A DNA stretch of 64,000 bases, taken from the NCBI RefSeq assembly GCF_023347295.1, contig NZ_CP094469.1:124001-188000 (forward strand). Reading direction: 5' to 3'. Positions 1 to 10,277 of this stretch are shown here, in pieces. The stretch comes from Faecalibacterium sp. I3-3-33. Its GTDB lineage: Bacteria > Bacillota > Clostridia > Oscillospirales > Ruminococcaceae. The position numbers and the translations under genes were made by a program. The notes under the pieces were generated by a model. The model did no database searches. It was not told where the DNA came from and saw only the letters and a program-made list of their open reading frames with translations. Each line of letters starts with the position of its first letter. Position 1 is the first letter of the stretch.

Positions 1-86
1 TCGCCGCTTCGGTAGGCGGCTGCGGCAACGGCTGATTTGCCTTTTCCTCGGCTCACAATGCCGATGTTCCAATGGTAAATGGCTAT
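1..86 (-). CDS. MobA/MobL family relaxase, N-terminal fragment (continues past left edge)
   Basis: Reading leftward from 86, the translation begins with AIYHWNIGIVSRGKGKSA and continues with an alanine-rich helix. This is the conserved N-terminus of MobA/MobL relaxases, which nick the origin of transfer and lead mobilizable DNA into a recipient. A good ribosome-binding site (GGGAGG) lies 8 bases upstream of the expected start, but the codon there is ATA (84-86) rather than ATG. The next usable start in frame is a GTG at codon 11, which would remove the conserved N-terminal strand. Only 28 codons are visible. Family assignment is confident; whether the gene is expressed from ATA is open. Confidence 0.7.
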   Translation of the reverse strand, partial: MAIYHWNIGIVSRGKGKSAVAAAAYRSG

Positions 87-327
87 GGGTATCACCTCCC
101 GGATAGGATAATAAAACCCGCAAAAATGGTACAGACGCCAAAGGCGGGTGTACTGTTTTTGTGGGTGTGCAGGGATAGCCGCGAAGCGGCGCAAGGGGTG
201 CAGCCCCTTGTTGCGGCAAAGCCGCCAATCGGAGCGCGGGGAAATCTCCCTGTGCGGAGATAAGCCCTCGGCAGAGCGCACACGCCCGCAAGGGTGTATA
301 AGTGCGCCCTTAGTTCCTAAGGGATTT
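87..327. other. Non-coding leader upstream of the relaxase, candidate oriT
   Basis: No gene is supported here. The stretch has several short inverted repeats: AAGGGG...CCCCTT near 195-211, GCGGC-aaa-GCCGC near 213-225, and CCCTTAG-ttc-CTAAGGG near 308-324. It lies just upstream of the minus-strand relaxase, where mobilizable elements usually keep their origin of transfer. The oriT reading is inference from position and structure only; no nic-site consensus was recognised. Confidence 0.35.
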
Positions 328-621
328 TCAGCTTGTCGCTCCCTCTGCTCGTTTTTTCAGATATTCCCGCGCTGGTTCACTCGTCAAGGCAAGCCGGAGA
401 AGTGCTGTGGCTTCCTCGTCGGTCATGTTCTTTGCTTCCGGCACAATGCTTTCAAAGACCGCGCCCCGGACAATAAGGCGGTGGCTGCGCGTTCTGCGTT
501 CCTCTTTGGATAGCTTCTGACGCAACATCTTTTCTCGGTTCTCAAACTGCCGGATTTTCTTCTTTCCGTCCTCAATCTCGGCTTGCAACTCCTCGCGGGT
601 TTTCTCTCTTGGCTTTGTCAT
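328..621 (-). CDS. DUF3847 family mobile-element protein
   Basis: This 97-residue protein is charged and helical (TKPREKTREELQAEIE), matching the DUF3847 family of small proteins found beside relaxases in Firmicute mobile elements. Residues about 3-50 look like a coiled coil. A longer frame starts at 651, but the ATG at 619-621 has an AAGGAG box about 8 bases upstream and gives the usual family start MTKPREKT. It precedes the relaxase on the same strand. The biochemical role is unknown; a part in regulating or assisting mobilization is only guilt by association. Confidence 0.75.
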   Translation of the reverse strand: MTKPREKTREELQAEIEDGKKKIRQFENREKMLRQKLSKEERRTRSHRLIVRGAVFESIVPEAKNMTDEEATALLRLALTSEPAREYLKKRAEGATS

Positions 622-773
622 GGTTGGGCGCTCCTTTCTGCTCATAAGCATAGAAAAAGGACAGTCGATTTTCTCGGCTGCCCTTGTAAAATAGAAAACT
701 TATTTACTTTGCAAGAAGGTTTTGTTCGGATACTTTTTCATCAGAAGTATGGCTTGTTTGGGCGTGGGGCATA

Positions 774-1622
774 TCAGTCTGAGTTTCCGTCAAAGTCTGT
801 GTTATGATAGTGTTCATATAACCAGTATTTTCCCTCAAACTCAACGACAATGTTATCGCCGTACTGATAAACCGCAGCCCCTACAATATCATCATTTGCT
901 TGGAAATTTTCTTTTGGTTCTTCCGAAGAACTAACTGTGTTTTCGATTTTTCCTAACAAATTGAAAGAACTTTTTTCATCTGCGAAGTTGGGTTGAGAGT
1001 CAACGATTTGATAAAGCGTATCATTTACATAGACCATAGGAGCAATATCTCCAGAAATGGGAACCAATGCCTTTAGCAAATCTTCTCCTGTTACACCTAA
1101 TTGTGCTTCATCGCTTGCAAAAGGAATACGCAGCAGGTATTGTTGGTCTACTTCGTAAAGATAAATATAAATGCCTGAGCCAACATCTTGTGTGTCACCT
1201 AAAAGAGAAAGAACATCTTCTCTTGTCATGGTCGGTGTTAGTTCTTTAATTTGCTCAGATGTTACCTGCGTCGGTGTATCGAGCGGTTCTTTGTTTTCTG
1301 GTATTAGACTAAGGATTTCTTCAGTCAACGGGTTACTTTCTCCTGCGTCAATCGTTTTTGCAGCTTCTTTTATTTCTTTATGAGAATAGTCGCTCAAATC
1401 TTCAACAGCAATGCCGAGAGAATTGAGATAATCAACCGCTGCATTATATTGAATTATATCAACGGCAAATGCGGTCAATGGTATCATCAAGCACAAGCAA
1501 GCTGCAATAGCCCCCCACTTTACCCAAATGGGCTTTTTGGCTTTCTTCTTGTAGTTGAGAGCTTCATCGACATATTTTGTGTCAAGCTCGCTCATAGCGT
1601 CGGAAAACTTCTTTGCATTCAT
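774..1622 (-). CDS. Membrane-anchored anti-sigma-like protein
   Basis: This 282-residue protein has a cytoplasmic N-terminus of about 30 residues (FSDAMSELDTKYVDEAL), one transmembrane helix at about 34-53 and a large extracytoplasmic domain. The layout is typical of Firmicute anti-sigma factors encoded directly after an ECF sigma gene. Its start overlaps the stop of the sigma gene by four bases (ATGA), so the two are translationally coupled. The N-terminal segment would bind and hold the partner sigma factor until an external signal arrives. No catalytic motif is evident in the outer domain and the signal is unknown. Confidence 0.7.
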   Translation of the reverse strand: MNAKKFSDAMSELDTKYVDEALNYKKKAKKPIWVKWGAIAACLCLMIPLTAFAVDIIQYNAAVDYLNSLGIAVEDLSDYSHKEIKEAAKTIDAGESNPLTEEILSLIPENKEPLDTPTQVTSEQIKELTPTMTREDVLSLLGDTQDVGSGIYIYLYEVDQQYLLRIPFASDEAQLGVTGEDLLKALVPISGDIAPMVYVNDTLYQIVDSQPNFADEKSSFNLLGKIENTVSSSEEPKENFQANDDIVGAAVYQYGDNIVVEFEGKYWLYEHYHNTDFDGNSD

Positions 1623-2179
1623 ACGAATACCTCTCTTTCAATCAAATATTGCTTCATCTTCTCGCGGATACGGGTCAGCCGGACAGAAATGTTTTTTTCT
1701 GAAAGCCCCATAAACTCGGCTATGTCCTTATAGCTGTCGGAAAACCAATAGCGGCGCATGAAAATAACGCGGTTTTCGGTAGTCAGCGTGTCTAAAAATG
1801 CTTCAATGATACGGGCTAACTCTTTGGCTTCGATTTCTGCTTCTACTGTATTCGGGGCTGCTATACAGGCTTCAATTTCTTCCAAAGCAATCGTGTAATG
1901 GCTGCTCCGTTTGGCTGCTTCCTTTCTCCAATAGATTTTGAGTGAAATGTTCCGAACGATTTTAACAAGATAAGATAGCAGCGGGTTAGGTCGTGCCGGG
2001 GGAATGGCGTTCCATGCGCCTAAATAAGCGTCGTTTACACATTCCTCCGCGTCTTGTCTGCTGCCTACGATATGGTAGGAAAGATTGTGGCAGACCTTTC
2101 CGTATTTTATATCCAGCTCTCGTATGCCTTGTTCTGAACGTCCAAAAAACATTTCTATGATTTTTTCGTCGTCTATCAT
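1619..2179 (-). CDS. ECF-type RNA polymerase sigma factor
   Basis: At 186 residues the length fits an extracytoplasmic-function sigma-70 factor with region 2 and region 4 only. Region 2 is at about 20-90 (VGSRQDAEECVNDAYLGAWNAIPP), where it would contact core polymerase and the -10 element. Region 4 ends in a helix-turn-helix at about 150-180 (YKDIAEFMGLSEKNISVRLTRIREKM). The start has a strong AAGGAGG box. It is followed by an overlapping anti-sigma gene. It is carried as cargo or control circuitry on the Tn4451-type element, and its target promoters cannot be named from this sequence. Confidence 0.85.
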   Translation of the reverse strand: MIDDEKIIEMFFGRSEQGIRELDIKYGKVCHNLSYHIVGSRQDAEECVNDAYLGAWNAIPPARPNPLLSYLVKIVRNISLKIYWRKEAAKRSSHYTIALEEIEACIAAPNTVEAEIEAKELARIIEAFLDTLTTENRVIFMRRYWFSDSYKDIAEFMGLSEKNISVRLTRIREKMKQYLIEREVFV

Positions 2180-2263
2180 CTCACCGCCTCCTTTCGGGCT
2201 TCACCTATGTACTACGGTTTCAGCGGCAAATACTACATCTAATCCGAAACTTTTTCAAAAAAA

Positions 2264-2578
2264 TTATAGCACATCTTTTTGAATAGGGTGTGTCAAGTTG
2301 CCGGAATGTTTCTTTGCCGCTTTGCTGGCGGCGTTCCTCCGTTCCTCACTGTATGGGGCGGTCAGACGGAAAGAGAACCGCCCCTTGCGGATTTCAAACT
2401 CCATGCAGCCCGTGTCCGGGTCTGCGTCAGTCTGGCGGCACTGGTCGGGGGACTGTCCGGCGTAGGCGGCAAGCCGCTTCTTTAAGTCGGTGTTGTGGGT
2501 GCGGATATAGATCAGCGGGTCTTTCTCGTCAAACCATATATCGGTGGTCTTTTCCTGCTTCGTAAGCCCTGTTCTCAT
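2264..2578 (-). CDS. Conserved mobile-element protein of unknown function
   Basis: The 104-residue protein has a GAAAGGAGAG ribosome-binding site close upstream. Its sequence (DIWFDEKDPLIYIRTHNTDLKKRL, broken here as one continuous region near residues 14-38, then a strand-rich segment ending FRLTAPYSEERR) is a pattern I recognise from clostridial integrative elements, but I cannot assign a function. It appears cytoplasmic, with no signal peptide or membrane helix. It sits between TnpV and the sigma/anti-sigma pair on the same strand. A structural or regulatory role in the element is speculation. Confidence 0.6.
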   Translation of the reverse strand: MRTGLTKQEKTTDIWFDEKDPLIYIRTHNTDLKKRLAAYAGQSPDQCRQTDADPDTGCMEFEIRKGRFSFRLTAPYSEERRNAASKAAKKHSGNLTHPIQKDVL

Positions 2579-2679
2579 AAACTCTCCTTTCTGCGCCCCT
2601 GTTACGCAATAGGGGCATTTTTCGGGTGTTTTTCCCGGCTCTTGACTTGGGGAAAATGAGGATTTTCAAATAGAAAACG

Positions 2680-2722
2680 CTCCGGCGATACATTCCTCGT
2701 CCAGAGCGTTTCTATCGTGAAA
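2680..2722 (-). terminator. Probable terminator downstream of tnpX-tnpV
   Basis: An inverted repeat GAAACGCTC...GAGCGTTTTC separated by about 20 bases lies 30-70 bases after the TnpV stop in the minus direction and runs into a T-rich stretch (TTTTCTATTTG). The region also holds a 12-base direct repeat, CCGGCTCTTGAC, at 2635-2646 and 2735-2746, exactly 100 bases apart. Confidence 0.5.
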
Positions 2723-2748
2723 TATGGGATTTTTCCGGCTCTTGACGC

Positions 2749-6416
<3,668 letters not shown>

Positions 6417-6420
<4 letters not shown>

Positions 6421-7139
6421 GTTTCGTCCTCCTGTCCGTCCTCTGAATGAATTTCGATTTCAGCCGGTTCCTCGTCTGCATCTTCGTCCTCGCCAAAATC
6501 GTATTCGTCCAGATCATCGTGCCCGATGGTATCGGCCTTGGGCTTGCGGAACTTGAAATAGTAGAGTGCTGCGCCGCCGCCAGCCAGAGCCAGCACCAGC
6601 AGGATCATCAGACTGCCCATGTTGGACTTGGGCTTTTCCTGCGGCGTTTCGGTGTCAGTTTTCACCGCTTCCGGGGACGTGCAGTTGCGCAGGCTCTTTT
6701 CACACAAGGGGCAGTTTTTATTGACACTTCCGGCCTCACATTTCACGGTGCAGGTGCAGACTTCGGCGGCCTGCGGTTCTTCATCCAGCAGAGCCAGCAA
6801 GTCGGCATCGTCCACTTGGTTCAGGAAGTGAACGGACGTTTCCTTGTCCTCGTTGGCGCGGTCAATGAGAATGTAAAAATAATTCCCGGCCTTGGTGGTC
6901 ACAGTGATAAGCTGCTTGTCGCCGTAAAAATCATCCACCAGTGTTGCGTTGCCTTTGGGCGTGATAGGCACACCCTCCGGCTCCATGCCGCCCGTAGTGG
7001 GTTCTTCTTCGATAATCTCCGGCAGAGGTTCCGGGGCCGGGTCAGAGCCGCTTGCAAAAACAGGCATGGAGAACGAACAGAGGCAGAGCAGGATAGCTAG
7101 CAATCCGGCAGCAAAACGGCGGTTCCAATCAGGTTTCAT
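6417..7139 (-). CDS. DUF4366 (CD1107-type) membrane-anchored mobile-element protein
   Basis: This product of about 240 residues has an N-terminal signal peptide (about 8-30, AGLLAILLCLCSFSMPVFA). A proline/glutamate-rich linker follows, then an extracellular domain with a cysteine cluster (CTCTVKCEAG...CPLCEKSLRNC). A transmembrane helix at about 178-197 precedes a strongly acidic cytoplasmic tail. This order is typical of the DUF4366 proteins of Tn1549/CD1107-type elements, thought to be part of the transfer apparatus at the cell surface. An ATG at 7148 touches the AGGAGG box, so the ATG at 7139, nine bases from it, is the better start. It overlaps genes on both sides, as expected in one operon. 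Confidence 0.85.
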
Positions 7140-7380
7140 CGGCAGCATCCTCCTGTTTGTGGTACGGGGTGACGGTGGGTGCAGCGTTCAGCGCACCGCT
7201 GCGCAGGAAGGCTGCGAACTCGTCCGGTTTCATGTTCATGCTGCGCACCAGCTGAATGATCTGCAAGTTTTCCTGTTCAGTCTTTGCAGCTTCCAGTTCT
7301 TTCAACTGCTGCTGATATTCGCTGATTTTTTCTTTGAGCCGTTCAATATCGCGCTCAATGCGGGAAAGTCTTTTTGCCAT
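7129..7380 (-). CDS. DUF4315 family mobile-element protein
   Basis: An 83-residue protein with a long N-terminal coiled coil (RLSRIERDIERLKEKISEYQ, about 4-45) and a conserved end with VRSMNMKPDEFAAFLR. This is the DUF4315 family, always found between the NlpC/P60 hydrolase and DUF4366 genes in Tn1549-like elements. It has an AAAGGA box and overlaps the downstream gene. Its function in conjugation is unknown; coiled-coil scaffolding is a guess. Confidence 0.85.
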   Translation of the reverse strand: MAKRLSRIERDIERLKEKISEYQQQLKELEAAKTEQENLQIIQLVRSMNMKPDEFAAFLRSGALNAAPTVTPYHKQEDAADET

Positions 7381-7398
7381 ACAAAATCCTTTCTGACG

Positions 7399-9384
7399 TT
7401 ACGGTAAACGCCCATAGCTGTAAAAATGTTCCTGCCAATATTTTGAGTTGAGGTTTGTGTAAGAAATAGGGTCGCCGCAGTGCAGCATGATGGAATTGCC
7501 CACATAGATACCGCAATGGCTCACGCCGGGGGTATCGTAGGTACCCTTGAAAAACACAAGGTCGCCCGGTTTGACCTGTGCGGCCGAAACAGGAGTACAG
7601 AGGTTGTAAAGGCCCTGTGCGGTCTGGCGGCCCACGTTCCAGCCGGAGTGATTCAGCACCCACGAAATATAGCCGCTGCAATCAAAGCTGGTACTGGGCG
7701 AACTACCGCCCCACACATACGGGTAGCCGATGTACTTGGTTGCTTCCTCCATCATGGCGGCAAACCTATCATCCTTTAGCGCTTCCGGGGGAATATCGTA
7801 GTAGGTGGGCTGCTTGATGGTAGACGCATTGGGGTATTGCGCTTTGCCAAACAAATCCGGCCGGTTGCCCAGCGTGCGCATATAGAGCGAATAGGCACTA
7901 AGCTGTTCCTCAGTCAGCACTTCCACGGGCAGGTGGGACAAATCCTTGTTCTTCAGCTTGACGGTGCAGATGTAGTATTCATACGGTTCTTGGTAGGTGA
8001 TAACCTGCGGCACACCATACGGGCCAATAATGACCATCATTTTTGTACGGTAGCGTATCTGCATGGTCACGGTCTCGGTCAGGATGTATTGCTTTTCAAA
8101 GAGCATTTCAAGTTCGCCCTGTACCTCGGCCAGTGTGAACACACCATCATGCAGCGCGGACAAAATCGAGATCAGCACATAGGGGTCATGCTCGATTTCG
8201 TCCAGATAAAAGTGGTATTCATCGTAGTTGTGGGTGGCCTCGTAGGTGTCGAGATACCGTTGCAGTTTTTGTTCCAGCTTGGCGTAGGCTTTCTCTGCAC
8301 CCAGCATATCCTTGTCCTTGGAAAAGTAAGAGGATGCCGTCACGCCGGTTCCAGCGGTGCCCGCCATCACGGTGCAGGACTGCAAACCCGTTATCAAGAG
8401 CAGAGCCAGCAGACCGAACACCGCCACGATCAGAATGGTTTTCCAGTTCCGGGCCGCAAATTCGGCTACCCGTTCGCCGCCCTCGGCCGCCAGCTTTATT
8501 ACCCGGAAACCGTTCTCTGCGGTGGCGGCTGCACCCTGTGCGGCGGCTTGTCCGGCCTGCCGTGCAGCTTTGGCGTACTGTTGCTTGATACGCTGTTTCT
8601 GCCACATCCGGGAAATGGGATTGCTGGCGGACTGCGCGATCTGCGGATTGTCCCGCAAAGATTTCTGGTAAAAGTATTCTGCATTGGCAGACATGAGCTG
8701 ACGCTCTGCCTTTTCCACGGCCTTGTAGGGCTTCATCTTGTGGTGCCGGATGCCGCTGCGGATGACCTTGGCGGTCTGATGCTCCACCAGTTCTTCACCC
8801 TTGTGGCCACCCTCCACACCCACATTTTCGTGTTCGACCTCGTGGATTTTTCCGTGAGCGAACAGCAACGCTTCCGATAGCGGGCGGCTGGCCGGGTTTG
8901 GTTTCAGGCTGGGCGGACCTTTGTCCTGCTGCTCAAAACGCAGGGTGGATTTTGCCTTGCCGCTGGCTGCATCGTAAACTTTTTTCTTGACTGGGACGCG
9001 CTTTTTCGGCAAAGCGGCGCGGGCTGCATCCAGCTTGTCGGCTTTCGCTCCCGCCTTTTGGATATACGGCTGCAACGCCGGGTCTGCCCGTTCTTCTTCG
9101 GTCAGTTCCAGACGGGCGGCGGAACGGTGCAGACCATCTTCACTCTCGGCGGTGGCCGCTGTTTCTGCTGCCTTTTTCGCTTTCTTTTTATTTTTATGCC
9201 CGTCCTTGATGTCCTCGGCGCGTTCCAGAATTTTTTCGGTCTTGCCCTCGGCATCCGTGGAGTAATCCTGTTCTGCTTCCCGGCTGGAAATGTTCTCCAC
9301 AGTGCCGTCCGCTTGATTTTCCACCACCAGACCGTCACGGGTCATGGTCTGGGTGACTTTGGCTTTTGCCTGCAATTCTTTCAA
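7399..9384 (-). CDS. C40 (NlpC/P60) cell-wall hydrolase of the conjugation apparatus, CD1108 type
   Basis: This 661-residue protein has a charged cytoplasmic N-terminal region of about 300 residues. One transmembrane helix follows at about 316-336 (TILIVAVFGLLALLLITG). The C-terminal NlpC/P60 domain carries the catalytic cysteine in FDCSGY and the histidine in VSHCGIYVG. It would cut peptidoglycan outside the membrane to make room for the transfer channel, the role of VirB1-like enzymes. Its start overlaps the stop of the methyltransferase gene by four bases. The family and order match Tn1549-like elements. Confidence 0.9.
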   Translation of the reverse strand: MKELQAKAKVTQTMTRDGLVVENQADGTVENISSREAEQDYSTDAEGKTEKILERAEDIKDGHKNKKKAKKAAETAATAESEDGLHRSAARLELTEEERADPALQPYIQKAGAKADKLDAARAALPKKRVPVKKKVYDAASGKAKSTLRFEQQDKGPPSLKPNPASRPLSEALLFAHGKIHEVEHENVGVEGGHKGEELVEHQTAKVIRSGIRHHKMKPYKAVEKAERQLMSANAEYFYQKSLRDNPQIAQSASNPISRMWQKQRIKQQYAKAARQAGQAAAQGAAATAENGFRVIKLAAEGGERVAEFAARNWKTILIVAVFGLLALLLITGLQSCTVMAGTAGTGVTASSYFSKDKDMLGAEKAYAKLEQKLQRYLDTYEATHNYDEYHFYLDEIEHDPYVLISILSALHDGVFTLAEVQGELEMLFEKQYILTETVTMQIRYRTKMMVIIGPYGVPQVITYQEPYEYYICTVKLKNKDLSHLPVEVLTEEQLSAYSLYMRTLGNRPDLFGKAQYPNASTIKQPTYYDIPPEALKDDRFAAMMEEATKYIGYPYVWGGSSPSTSFDCSGYISWVLNHSGWNVGRQTAQGLYNLCTPVSAAQVKPGDLVFFKGTYDTPGVSHCGIYVGNSIMLHCGDPISYTNLNSKYWQEHFYSYGRLP

Positions 9385-10277
9385 AGTTCTTCACCTCCCA
9401 TCGGGCAGCAGCTTGTTTCAATGTCCGCAATGTATTTGAGAATCGGGAATACCTGCGGCGGCGAAACCGCATTGCCCAGCGTTTTCATCCGCTTGCTGCG
9501 GTTCGGCACATCTTCGGTCAGACGCGGGATGTCGGCGGGTTCTTCGGCCCAAAGGGAATGTCCGTCCATTTGCGCGGGAAACCCATCAGCCACTCTACCC
9601 AGTCCGGGTTGAGGTAGGGTTTTTCCAGCGTGGTGGGGGTCATGCGGTAGACCACATGGGAAAGCCGCGCCGTCCACGCCTTGCCGTCCTTGTTCATCTT
9701 GCGGTAGCTGCCGTTCGCAGAGATTTGGATGTCCAGTCCCTTGCCCACATCCCCGGTGTCGCTGGCAAGGGGCGTGGGAAGCAGCGGAGCCGATGATGAA
9801 TACTCGTTTCCGTTCGTGCCACGCGCCAACGGCAGCAGCAGGTAATACGAAAACCCGAACATCGTAACCTGCCTGCTCCAAGTCAATGAGCGTTTTGTCG
9901 AGCCCCATACGGAGGAAGCCAGCAACATTTTCTCCAAGCACCCAACGGGGCTGCAATTCCCGGATAACGCGCAGCATTTCGGGCCAGAGGTAGCGTTCAT
10001 CGTGGAAGCCGCGCTGCCGCCCTGCGGTGGAAAACGGCTGGCACGGGAAGCCACCTGAAATGAGGGTGACGGTGCGAAGTCCTGTTTTTTCAAAGAAAGC
10101 CTCCTTTGTTACGGTGGTGATGTCCTGAAATCGGGGCACCTCCGGCCAGTGGCTTGCCAGCACAGCGGCGGGGAAGGCCGCCCACTCGCATTGGCAGACC
10201 GAAGTGAAACCCGCTGCTTCTGCGGCAAGGTCGATGCCGCCGATGCCGGAAAACAAGCTGAAATGTGTTAGGCTCAT
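9381..10277 (-). CDS. DNA (cytosine-5) methyltransferase
   Basis: The 298-residue product carries the motif order of C5 methyltransferases: motif I FSLFSGIGGIDLAAEAAGF (AdoMet binding), motif IV GGFPCQPFS with the catalytic cysteine, motif VI ENVAG, motif VIII RKRVFIIG, and motif X TLGNAVSPPQ near the end. The variable target-recognition part (about 170-240) is short and weakly conserved. It lies inside the conjugation operon, overlapping VirB4 and the C40 gene by four bases each, where it could protect the incoming element from restriction. A second frame over the same DNA also looks protein-like (see findings), so a pair of compensating frameshifts in the target-recognition part is possible. 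Confidence 0.88.
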   Translation of the reverse strand: MSLTHFSLFSGIGGIDLAAEAAGFTSVCQCEWAAFPAAVLASHWPEVPRFQDITTVTKEAFFEKTGLRTVTLISGGFPCQPFSTAGRQRGFHDERYLWPEMLRVIRELQPRWVLGENVAGFLRMGLDKTLIDLEQAGYDVRVFVLPAAAVGAWHERKRVFIIGSAASHAPCQRHRGCGQGTGHPNLCERQLPQDEQGRQGVDGAAFPCGLPHDPHHAGKTLPQPGLGRVADGFPAQMDGHSLWAEEPADIPRLTEDVPNRSKRMKTLGNAVSPPQVFPILKYIADIETSCCPMGGEEL

